From: Flavobacterium sp. Root935
Lineage (GTDB): Bacteria; Bacteroidota; Bacteroidia; Flavobacteriales; Flavobacteriaceae
Length of the DNA: 64,000 nucleotides
Reading direction: 5' to 3'
NCBI RefSeq assembly: GCF_001429295.1
Contig: NZ_LMJL01000012.1
Coordinates: forward strand, 173,511-237,510
Numbering within the stretch: position 1 is the stretch's first letter; the number at the start of each line of letters is the position of its first letter. The position numbers and the translations under genes are program-made. Under the pieces are notes generated by a model. It worked only from the letters and a program-made list of their open reading frames with translations. It was not told the DNA's origin and searched no databases. This document shows positions 44,692 through 51,595 of this stretch, piece by piece.

Positions 44692-44756
44692 TTTGTTGAG
44701 TTTCTCGCGAAGATTTCTCTACCGAAGCCTCGGGATCGAAAATGACAAACTAGACA
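44692..44756. repeat. Dispersed Flavobacterium spacer repeat (REP-like)
   Basis: On the minus strand this reads TTTGTCATTTTCGATCCCGA, GGCTTCGGTAGAGAAATCTT, CGCGAGAAACTCAACAAAGA in sequence: a sequence family I know from many Flavobacterium spacers, with an inner GA-rich palindrome CCGAAGCCTCGG. It lies between convergent genes. Identification rests on memory; genome-wide copy number is unchecked. Confidence 0.55.
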
Positions 44757-44771
44757 CAGTGCAAAAAAATA

Positions 44772-44809
44772 AAAATCCCAAATTCACTATAATTGGAATT
44801 TGGGATTTT
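44772..44809. terminator. Bidirectional intrinsic terminator
   Basis: AAAATCCCAAATTC / GAATTTGGGATTTT stem of 14 bp with a 10-nt loop, between the DCC gene (plus) and ettA (minus). Confidence 0.92.
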
Positions 44810-44832
44810 CTATTTGGAATTTATTAGAAAAA

Positions 44833-46524
44833 TTATCTAATTAATTTCCTGTATTTCAAACGTTTTGGAGTTAAGTCACCGCCAAGACGTTTCTTTTTGT
44901 TTTCTTCATAATCAGAGAAACTTCCTTCGAAAAAGTAAACTTCAGAGTCTCCTTCGAAAGCTAAAATGTGTGTACAAATTCTATCTAAGAACCATCTGTC
45001 GTGAGAAATAATTACGGCACAACCTGCAAAATTCTCCAAACCTTCTTCAAGTGCACGAAGTGTATTCACATCAAGATCATTCGTAGGCTCATCCAGTAAA
45101 AGTACGTTTCCTTCTTCTTTCAATGTCATTGCCAAATGCAAACGGTTACGTTCTCCACCAGAAAGCATTGACACTTTTTTGTTTTGCTCGCCGCCACCAA
45201 AGTTGAAACGAGATAAGTAAGCTCTAGAATTAACTTGCTTTCCTCCCATCATAATCAATTCCTGACCATCTGCGAAATTCTCCCAGATCGATTTGTTCGG
45301 ATCGATATTAGAGTGAGACTGATCTACATAAGCAATTTTTACAGTTTCACCAACTGAAAATTCTCCGCTGTCTGTAGCTTGCTCTCCCATAATCATTTTG
45401 AAAATGGTAGATTTACCAGCACCGTTTGGTCCGATAATTCCAACAATTCCTGCTTGCGGCAACGTAAAGTTTAAATTATCGTACAATAATTTATCACCAA
45501 AAGCTTTAGCAACATTTTTCGCTTCGATAACATTTGTCCCTAAACGCGGACCGTTCGGGATATAGATTTCTAGATTTTCATCTAGTTGTTTTTGATCTTC
45601 GTTTAATAATTTGTCGTAGTTCTGTAAACGAGCTTTTTGTTTGGTCTGACGACCTTTTGCTCCTTGGCGAACCCACTCCAACTCACGCTCTAAAGTTTTT
45701 CTACGTTTAGAAGCCACTTTTTCTTCCTGAGCCATACGGTTTGATTTTTGGTCTAACCAAGAAGAATAATTTCCTTTCCAAGGAATACCTTCTCCTCTAT
45801 CCAACTCTAAAATCCATCCAGCAACATTATCTAAGAAATAACGATCGTGCGTTACAGCAATAACAGTTCCTGAATATTGTGCTAAATGCTGCTCTAACCA
45901 AAGAACTGACTCAGCATCCAGGTGGTTGGTAGGCTCATCTAATAACAGTACATCCGGCTGCTGCAGTAACAAACGGCATAAAGCTACACGACGACGCTCA
46001 CCTCCAGAAAGATTTTTAATAGGCGTATCTCCTTCTGGAGTGCGCAATGCATCCATCGCGATTTCTAATTTTGTATCGATTTCCCAAGCCCCAAGAGCAT
46101 CAATTTTATCTTGTAATGCTGCTTGACGGTCCATCAATTTATCCATTTTATCTGGATCTGAATAATTCTCTTCAAGACCGAATAAATCGTTTATCTGATT
46201 GTACTCTTCTAAAACCGCCATCGTTTCTGCTGCTCCTTCACGAACAATTTCAATAACTGTTTTAGAATCATCAAGAATTGGTTCTTGCTCTAAATACCCA
46301 ACAGTATAACCTGGCTGAAAAACCACATCTCCTTGATAGTTCTTATCTACTCCAGCAATAATCTTTAAAAGTGAAGATTTTCCAGAACCGTTAAGTCCTA
46401 AAATACCAATTTTTGCTCCGTAAAAGAAACTCAAGTAAATATTTTTAAGAACAGGTTTATCTGCTCCCTGATAGGTTTTACTCAATTTCTGCATTGAGAA
46501 AATTACTTTCTTATCGTCTGACAT
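44833..46524 (-). CDS. ettA: EttA, energy-dependent translational throttle ABC-F protein
   Basis: ABC-F ATPase that binds the ribosomal E site and gates early elongation according to ADP/ATP. With the ATG at 46524 (MSDDKKVIFSMQKLSKTYQ) it is 563 aa. Two ABC domains: Walker A GLNGSGKSS and GPNGAGKST, signatures LSGGERRRVALCRL and LSGGERNRLHLAM, Walker B/E in LLLDEPTNHLDAES and LLLDEPTNDLD. The arm and the linker rich in KRRKTLERELEWVRQ are typical. The open frame reaches 46593 but those 23 residues are spacer. The upstream neighbour is the four-helix-bundle gene, overlapping that extension. Confidence 0.93.
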   Translation of the reverse strand: MSDDKKVIFSMQKLSKTYQGADKPVLKNIYLSFFYGAKIGILGLNGSGKSSLLKIIAGVDKNYQGDVVFQPGYTVGYLEQEPILDDSKTVIEIVREGAAETMAVLEEYNQINDLFGLEENYSDPDKMDKLMDRQAALQDKIDALGAWEIDTKLEIAMDALRTPEGDTPIKNLSGGERRRVALCRLLLQQPDVLLLDEPTNHLDAESVLWLEQHLAQYSGTVIAVTHDRYFLDNVAGWILELDRGEGIPWKGNYSSWLDQKSNRMAQEEKVASKRRKTLERELEWVRQGAKGRQTKQKARLQNYDKLLNEDQKQLDENLEIYIPNGPRLGTNVIEAKNVAKAFGDKLLYDNLNFTLPQAGIVGIIGPNGAGKSTIFKMIMGEQATDSGEFSVGETVKIAYVDQSHSNIDPNKSIWENFADGQELIMMGGKQVNSRAYLSRFNFGGGEQNKKVSMLSGGERNRLHLAMTLKEEGNVLLLDEPTNDLDVNTLRALEEGLENFAGCAVIISHDRWFLDRICTHILAFEGDSEVYFFEGSFSDYEENKKKRLGGDLTPKRLKYRKLIR

Positions 46525-46564
46525 ATTTATGTTAATTATTTTTAGTTTATTGTTTTTTGTTGAA

Positions 46565-46954
46565 TTACTTAAATTTAAGTCCTTTGAACTCACAGTTCCT
46601 TAAATAATTCATCATCGCTCCTATTTTATTTTTTTCTATTTCAGTCATTTCATTTAATTTCAGATGTTGCTCTTCTGAAATCAATTTTTTGTCAAAAGCT
46701 CTGTAAGATTGCGATTTTACTTCTCCAGCTGAACCTTTTGCAATACTCAAGAATTGTATAAATTCTCTATTTCCATTTCTTTCAAAACCTTCTGCAATAT
46801 TATCCATTATAGATCCTGAACTTCTATCGATTTGATCTTTGAGTGAATAATTTGTTTTTAAAGTTGTTGTCTGGATTAATAACTCAACATATTGACATAA
46901 TTCTCTAGCTTTTTGCCAAATTTCTAAATCTTCAAATTTATTTATTTTTGCCAT
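46565..46954 (-). CDS. Four-helix-bundle protein (S23/IVS-type)
   Basis: 129 aa. The sequence FEDLEIWQKARELCQYVELLI, then IDRSSGSIMDNIAEGFERNG and REFIQFLSIAKGSAGEVKSQ, is the signature of the S23 family first found in intervening sequences of 23S rRNA and also related to diversity-generating retroelement accessory proteins. No rRNA, reverse transcriptase or variable repeat is in this window, so this is a stand-alone gene. Such proteins are common single genes in Bacteroidota; the function is unknown. It precedes ettA on the same strand. Confidence 0.85.
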   Translation of the reverse strand: MAKINKFEDLEIWQKARELCQYVELLIQTTTLKTNYSLKDQIDRSSGSIMDNIAEGFERNGNREFIQFLSIAKGSAGEVKSQSYRAFDKKLISEEQHLKLNEMTEIEKNKIGAMMNYLRNCEFKGLKFK

Positions 46955-46957
46955 AAC

Positions 46958-47013
46958 AACAAATTATAAGCAACAAACTATAAGCAACAAACTATAAGCA
47001 ACAAACTACAAAC
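46958..47013. repeat. Four tandem copies of a 14-bp unit
   Basis: AACAAACTATAAGC repeated at 46958-46971, 46972-46985, 46986-46999 and 47000-47013; copies 2 and 3 are identical, 1 and 4 carry one to three changes. It sits directly before the start of the four-helix-bundle gene and after the stop of the small membrane protein gene. Confidence 0.85.
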
Positions 47014-47196
47014 TTAAACTCTACCTTTTAAAGCATTGAATACCCATGCATTAGCCAAAAATCCAACCCCAACAGCAGCAAATCCCCAGCCTGATACTTC
47101 ACTGTATCTAAAAACACCAAGACCTATAAGTAACAATCCCATAAGTACCATTATAAAAGTAGCCCATCCTAAAACGGTATTTTTATTCATTCCCAT
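47014..47196 (-). CDS. Small membrane protein, CAL67264 type
   Basis: 60 aa: MGMNKNTVLGWATFIMVLMG, with two membrane helices (about 8-27 and 33-52) joined by the short turn RYSEVSGWG. The sequence matches a tiny protein family described only from Flavobacteria and known as CAL67264. No function is known. It is followed downstream by the 14-bp tandem repeat and then the four-helix-bundle gene. Confidence 0.75.
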   Translation of the reverse strand: MGMNKNTVLGWATFIMVLMGLLLIGLGVFRYSEVSGWGFAAVGVGFLANAWVFNALKGRV

Positions 47197-47261
47197 AATT
47201 GTGTAATTATTTTTTAAGTAGCAAAATTTTTAGAAACGCAAATATCGTGAATTTTACTGGC

Positions 47262-48266
47262 TTAATTAAATATTTTATACAGCATTTCTTTCAGCAAATC
47301 GGATTGTGGTAAAGCGTTGGCTCCCACACCTTTACTTTTAATATCAATATCTCGTAAAGCGCCAACTATCTGGCTAACTTTTCGCATTGGATAATTTTTT
47401 ACAGCCAAATCATATTCTTTCAAGAAATATGGATTTACTCCAATTGCGGCAGCCACATTTTTTGGATTTTTATCTTTTAGTCCGTGATATTTTAGAAGCT
47501 GTATAAAAAAGCCGAATACCAATCCTGTCGTCATAACCAAAGGATATTCTTTAGGGTTATGAGCAAAATTTTCTGCTATCTTATATGCTCTTAGCTGATT
47601 GCGTTCACCAATTGCTTTTCGAAGTTCGAAAACATTGTAGTCTTTACTAAAACCAATATTTTCTTCAATATGCTCAGGCATAATCATAGTTCCCTGCGGC
47701 AAAATGATTTGAAGTTTTTCGAGTTCATTATTAATTTTACTTAAATCTGTTCCTAAAAACTCGACAAGCATAGCATTAGCCTTAGGATCAATCGTATATT
47801 TTTTCCCAGCCAAAACACGCTTTATCCAGTCGCCAACTTGATTTTCGTATAATTTTTTGCTTTCGTAAACAACACCTTTTTGTGCTAAAAGTTTAGTGAC
47901 CTTTTTACGTTTATCGAGTGTTTTATATTTATAACAGAAAACCAACACTGTGGTTTCCATCGGATTCTCTACATAAGATTCTATTTTATCTATTGTACGA
48001 GACAAATCCTGAGCCTCTTTCACAATAACAACCTGACGATCAGCCATCATAGGATAGCGTTTAGCTGTTGAAACAATATCATCAATAGAAACATCTCTTC
48101 CGTACAAAACTGTCTGATTAAAGCCTTTCTCTTCTTCAGCCAAAACATTCTGCTCAATATATTCAGACAATTTATCTATATAATAAGGTTCTTCACCCAT
48201 TAAAAAATAAATTGGTTTAATATTTCCGGCTTTTATATCGTTAACAATTTTTACTACTTCGTCCAT
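47262..48266 (-). CDS. holA: HolA, DNA polymerase III delta subunit
   Basis: Clamp-loader subunit that opens the sliding clamp. 334 aa, AAA+ fold without a Walker A: IYFLMGEEPYYIDKLSEYIEQ at the N-terminus, GFNQTVLYGRDVSIDDIVSTAKRYPMMADRQVVIVKEAQ, then the middle domain (LVEFLGTDLSKINNELEKL) and helical collar with NPYFLKEYDLAVKNY. Length and motif order are typical. Divergent from the restriction-nuclease-like gene at 48364. Confidence 0.93.
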   Translation of the reverse strand: MDEVVKIVNDIKAGNIKPIYFLMGEEPYYIDKLSEYIEQNVLAEEEKGFNQTVLYGRDVSIDDIVSTAKRYPMMADRQVVIVKEAQDLSRTIDKIESYVENPMETTVLVFCYKYKTLDKRKKVTKLLAQKGVVYESKKLYENQVGDWIKRVLAGKKYTIDPKANAMLVEFLGTDLSKINNELEKLQIILPQGTMIMPEHIEENIGFSKDYNVFELRKAIGERNQLRAYKIAENFAHNPKEYPLVMTTGLVFGFFIQLLKYHGLKDKNPKNVAAAIGVNPYFLKEYDLAVKNYPMRKVSQIVGALRDIDIKSKGVGANALPQSDLLKEMLYKIFN

Positions 48267-48351
48267 TAAATTAAGTTTTCAGTGTTCAGGCTCAGTTTTC
48301 AGTTTCAAAAATAAATAATTAACTAATTTTCAAATTGACTAATTTTCAAAT
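48267..48351. repeat. holA / nuclease-gene spacer with tandem words
   Basis: GTTTTCAGTGTTCAGGCTCAG and TTTTCAGTTTC words (48273-48308, similar to the porX-tsaE spacer) followed by two near-copies of ACTAATTTTCAAATT (about 48322-48353). Confidence 0.6.
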
Positions 48352-48359
48352 TATATTTG
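48352..48359 (+). promoter_or_regulatory. -7 box next to the nuclease-like gene start
   Basis: TATATTTG ends 4 nt before the ATG at 48364, again suggesting a leaderless transcript. Confidence 0.5.
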
Positions 48360-48363
48360 CTTT

Positions 48364-48816
48364 ATGTTAAAACTTAATTTCCCTGCTTACACTTTCCGAT
48401 TCAAAAATAGCGAAAATAAAGTGTCTATTTTTGATGAAATCAGGAAAAAATTTATAATTCTCACACCAGAAGAATGGGTTCGCCAGCACGTTGTTCATTT
48501 TTTAATGTACGAAAAAAAATATCCCAAATCACTTATAAATGTAGAGAAAGTTTTAACCGTCAACGGATTACGAAAACGCTATGATGTTGTGGTTTTCAAT
48601 TCAGATGGTACTATACATATATTAGTAGAATGTAAAGCACCAGAAGTTAAAATCTCTCAGGCAACTTTTGACCAAATTGCCCGTTATAATATGACGATGC
48701 AGGCACGGTTTTTGAATGTCACAAACGGACTAAACCATTTTTATTGTCAAATGGATTTTGAAAACGAAAAATATGAGTTTTTGAGAAACCTGCCTGATTA
48801 TAAAGAAAACCATTAA
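48364..48816 (+). CDS. Stand-alone PD-(D/E)XK nuclease domain (HSDR_N_2 type)
   Basis: 150 aa, the size of one isolated nuclease domain. It resembles the N-terminal domain of type I restriction enzyme R subunits: PEEWVRQHVVHFLM, then Glu61 (NVEKVL), Asp74 in RYDVVVF, Glu89-Cys-Lys91 in ILVECKAPEV, and Gln104 in FDQIARYN. So the acidic pair and Lys of the active site are all present. No helicase, methylase or specificity gene is nearby. It is a single conserved gene in Flavobacteria, next to a glycosyltransferase and holA; function unknown. Confidence 0.8.
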   Translation: MLKLNFPAYTFRFKNSENKVSIFDEIRKKFIILTPEEWVRQHVVHFLMYEKKYPKSLINVEKVLTVNGLRKRYDVVVFNSDGTIHILVECKAPEVKISQATFDQIARYNMTMQARFLNVTNGLNHFYCQMDFENEKYEFLRNLPDYKENH

Positions 48817-48836
48817 AAATAAATAATTAAGTACTT

Positions 48837-49856
48837 TTGGATAAAATAGCAGTTGTAATTTTAAATTGGAACGGAGTAAAATTGCTTGAGCAGTTTTTAC
48901 CATCTGTTATTCAATTTTCAGAAGGCGCGGCAATCTATGTTGCTGATAACGATTCTACAGATAATTCTATCGAGTTCGTTAAAGAAAACTTTCCTACCGT
49001 AAAGATTGTCAAAAACTCAGGAAATCACGGCTTTGCAAAAGGTTATAATGATGCATTAAAACATATTGATGCAGAAATTTATGCATTGGTCAATTCTGAT
49101 ATCGAAGTTACAGAAAACTGGCTTAAGCCAATTCTCGAAACTTTTGATACTGAAAAACAAACCGCTATTATTCAGCCTAAAATCCTCGATTTTAAAAACA
49201 AAGAATATTTTGAATATGCTGGTGCTGCGGGTGGTTTTATTGACAAATATGGTTTTCCATTTTGTAGAGGAAGGATTTTTGATACAGTAGAAAAAGATAA
49301 CGGACAATATGATGAAAATATTGAACTGTTCTGGGCTTCAGGCGCTTGCTTTTTCATTAGAAAGAATGTATTTTATGAATTAGGAGGTTTTGATGAAAGT
49401 TTTTTTGCTCATCAAGAAGAAATTGATTTATGCTGGAGAGCTGCAAACGACGGACATATTATTAAGTATAATTATCAATCTCTCGTTTATCATGTTGGTG
49501 GTGCAACATTACAACAGGGAAATCCTAAAAAGACCTATTTGAATTTTAGAAATTCATTATTAATGCTTGTCAAAAATCTGCCAAAAAGGGGATTATTTTT
49601 TGTGATTTTTTTCCGTATGATTTTAGACGGCATTGCAGGTATCCGTTTTCTTACACAAGGGAAATTCGGGCACACTTTTGCTATTTTAAAGGCACATTTT
49701 TCATTTTATTGCTTATCTTTAAAATATCTCGGAAAACGAAAAGATTTTCAGATACAGCAATACTATATGGTTAAAAGCATCGTTTTCCTTTATTATATCA
49801 GGAAAATGACCTTATTTAAAGAAATCTTTAACAGTATTCAAAATATTAAAAACTAA
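48837..49856 (+). CDS. Family 2 glycosyltransferase (TTG start)
   Basis: 339 aa GT-A glycosyltransferase: VVILNWNGVKLLEQFLPSV, DNDSTDNSIEFV, GNHGFAKGYNDAL, ALVNSDIEVTENWL (the DxD-type site), and FWASGACFFIRKNVFYELGGFDESFFAHQEEIDLCWRA. This order is typical of rhamnosyl- and other sugar transferases of surface polysaccharide synthesis. A hydrophobic stretch near the C-terminus (about 250-275) may anchor it. The start is TTG at 48837, 20 nt after the previous stop; no ATG fits before the conserved first strand. Confidence 0.85.
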   Translation: MDKIAVVILNWNGVKLLEQFLPSVIQFSEGAAIYVADNDSTDNSIEFVKENFPTVKIVKNSGNHGFAKGYNDALKHIDAEIYALVNSDIEVTENWLKPILETFDTEKQTAIIQPKILDFKNKEYFEYAGAAGGFIDKYGFPFCRGRIFDTVEKDNGQYDENIELFWASGACFFIRKNVFYELGGFDESFFAHQEEIDLCWRAANDGHIIKYNYQSLVYHVGGATLQQGNPKKTYLNFRNSLLMLVKNLPKRGLFFVIFFRMILDGIAGIRFLTQGKFGHTFAILKAHFSFYCLSLKYLGKRKDFQIQQYYMVKSIVFLYYIRKMTLFKEIFNSIQNIKN

Positions 49857-49861
49857 ATTTG
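49854..49861 (+). promoter_or_regulatory. -7 box of the OmpA-like lipoprotein gene
   Basis: TAAATTTG overlaps the last codon of the glycosyltransferase and ends 27 nt before the ATG at 49889. Confidence 0.5.
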
Positions 49862-49888
49862 TAATCAAGTCTAATTAAAATTAAATTT

Positions 49889-50722
49889 ATGAGAAAAATA
49901 GTTATCGCACTATCAGTATTAATGGCTTTAACATCATGTGTTTCTAAAAAGAAATATGCTGAGTTGGAAGCTAAGAACAAAGAGACTCAAGATTTGTTAA
50001 ACTCATGTACTGTAAAATTAAATTCGTGCTTAGAAGAAAAAGCTGGATTAGCTGCAACAGCTGAAAGCTACAAACAACATAATCAAGATTTAATCAACAG
50101 CTCTAAAGATTTAACTATCTTAACTACTAAAGGTGCTGAGAATCTTGAAAAATCTCTTGAAAGCTTAAAAGAAAAAGATTTAAAAATTTCTAGACTTCAA
50201 GACGCTTTAACTAAAAAAGACAGTGTTACTTTAGCATTAGTTACTAGTTTAAAAGGTGCAGTTGGAATCAACGATCCAGATATCGAAATCAATGTTGAAA
50301 AAGGAGTTGTATTTATCTCTATCGCTGATAAATTATTATTCAAAAGCGGAAGCTACGAAGTAACTGATGCAGCAAAAGGTGTATTAGCAAAAGTTGCAAA
50401 AGTAGTTAACGACAAACCAGATTTCGAATGTATGGTTGAAGGACACACAGATAATGTTCCTTACAAAAGCAACGGAATTATCTTAGACAACTGGGATTTA
50501 AGTGTGAAACGTTCTACTTCTATCGTTCGTGTTTTAACAAACGATCTTGGTGTTAACCCAGCTAAATTAATTGCTGCAGGTAGAAGTTCTTATGTACCAT
50601 TAGTTGCTAATGATACTGCTGAAAACAAAGCTCGTAACAGAAGAACTCGTATTGTAGTTATGCCAAAAATCGATCAATTCTATGATATGATTGAAAAAGA
50701 AATGAAAAAACAAGCTAAATAA
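49889..50722 (+). CDS. OmpA-family peptidoglycan-binding lipoprotein
   Basis: 277 aa. Lipobox LTSC (Cys17), then a coiled-coil of about 20-115 (KKKYAELEAKNKETQDLLNS) and an OmpA-like domain at about 140-265 with MVEGHTDNVPYKS and NRRTRIVV, the peptidoglycan-binding residues. So it tethers the outer membrane, or a surface machine, to the cell wall. Codon choice is more restricted than in neighbours, suggesting high expression. Own -7 box upstream and an intrinsic terminator downstream. Confidence 0.93.
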   Translation: MRKIVIALSVLMALTSCVSKKKYAELEAKNKETQDLLNSCTVKLNSCLEEKAGLAATAESYKQHNQDLINSSKDLTILTTKGAENLEKSLESLKEKDLKISRLQDALTKKDSVTLALVTSLKGAVGINDPDIEINVEKGVVFISIADKLLFKSGSYEVTDAAKGVLAKVAKVVNDKPDFECMVEGHTDNVPYKSNGIILDNWDLSVKRSTSIVRVLTNDLGVNPAKLIAAGRSSYVPLVANDTAENKARNRRTRIVVMPKIDQFYDMIEKEMKKQAK

Positions 50723-50750
50723 TTCTTGTTTTAAATTTTTATAAAAACAG

Positions 50751-50779
50751 AAAAAGCAGGTCGATTGACCTGCTTTTTT
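50751..50779 (+). terminator. Intrinsic terminator of the OmpA-like gene
   Basis: AAAAAGCAGGTC / GACCTGCTTTTTT stem with a 4-nt loop, 28 nt after the stop. Confidence 0.94.
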
Positions 50780-50893
50780 GTATTCTTAATTTTGGCTAAT
50801 CAAGAATAGCATTATTTTTAAATAACTAACTAAATTTTAACTGTACTAAAGTTAGGTATTATTTTTAAACTTTTATACAATTAAAGTATTTAT

Positions 50894-51514
50894 TTACAAA
50901 ATATCAATTTCACCTTTTCCTTCTCTTACAATAACTGGTTCATGTTCAGATAAATCTATAATTGTTGAACCAACATTATCTCCATATCCTCCATCAATTA
51001 CTAGGTCTACAAGGTTTTGCCATTTCTCAAAGATCAATTCAGGATCTGTTGTATATTCAATCACATCATCTTCATCACGAATAGAAGTTGAGACTACTGG
51101 ATTTCCTAACTGACGTACAATTTCTAAAATAATATTATTGTCAGGAACACGAATACCAACTGTAGTTTTCTTTTTAAATTCTTTTGGAAGATTATTATTT
51201 CCAGGTAAAATAAAAGTATAAGGTCCTGGCAAAGCTCTTTTTAATATTTTAAAAGTCGAAGTATCAATCTGACGCACATAATCTGATAAATTACTAAGGT
51301 CATGACAAATAAATGAAAAATTGGCTTTCTCCAATTTAACTCCTTTTATCTTAGCAATTTTTTCTAATGCTCTCGAATTGGTAATATCACAACCTAAACC
51401 GTAAACAGTATCTGTTGGATAAATCACCAATCCACCATTTTGAAGCACTTTTACAACTTTTGCAATTGCAGCTTCACTAGGTTTATCTGGATATATTTTT
51501 ATAAATTCGGCCAT
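50894..51514 (-). CDS. Sua5/YciO/YrdC-family threonylcarbamoyl-AMP synthase
   Basis: 206 aa, short (YrdC-only) form. Shows LQNGGLVIYPTDTVYGLGCDITN (the substrate loop), RALPGPYTFIL, KKTTVGIRVPDN and PVVSTSIR, all of the family. It makes threonylcarbamoyl-AMP, which TsaBDE transfer to tRNA (TsaE is at 38629). YciO-type paralogues with another role cannot be excluded. Next to the UvrD/PcrA helicase gene on the same strand. Confidence 0.9.
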   Translation of the reverse strand: MAEFIKIYPDKPSEAAIAKVVKVLQNGGLVIYPTDTVYGLGCDITNSRALEKIAKIKGVKLEKANFSFICHDLSNLSDYVRQIDTSTFKILKRALPGPYTFILPGNNNLPKEFKKKTTVGIRVPDNNIILEIVRQLGNPVVSTSIRDEDDVIEYTTDPELIFEKWQNLVDLVIDGGYGDNVGSTIIDLSEHEPVIVREGKGEIDIL

Positions 51515-51534
51515 AATTTTTTTAGTTTTTTTAT

Positions 51535-51595
51535 TTCAGGTTTTAGGCTGCAAGTTGTTTTTCATAACTTGAAACATGAAACTTGAAACATTTTT
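51535..51595. repeat. Spacer with ACTTGAAAC tandem words
   Basis: CAAGTTG (about 51551) faces AACTTGAAACATGAAACTTG (51568-51587), giving a small inverted repeat plus direct repeats. Confidence 0.55.

Noticed and set aside
46525-46593. Longer ettA start at 46593
   Set aside because: The extension overlaps the end of the upstream gene and encodes Asn/Lys-rich spacer; the family starts at MSDDKK.
46565-46954. Four-helix-bundle gene as part of a diversity-generating retroelement or an rRNA intervening sequence
   Set aside because: No reverse transcriptase, template/variable repeat or rRNA is anywhere in the window.
46958-47013. Possible CRISPR array
   Set aside because: The units are 14 bp and contiguous with no spacers; no cas genes are present.
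48364-48816. Type I restriction system
   Set aside because: Only a single nuclease domain is present; no helicase part, HsdM or HsdS genes are nearby.
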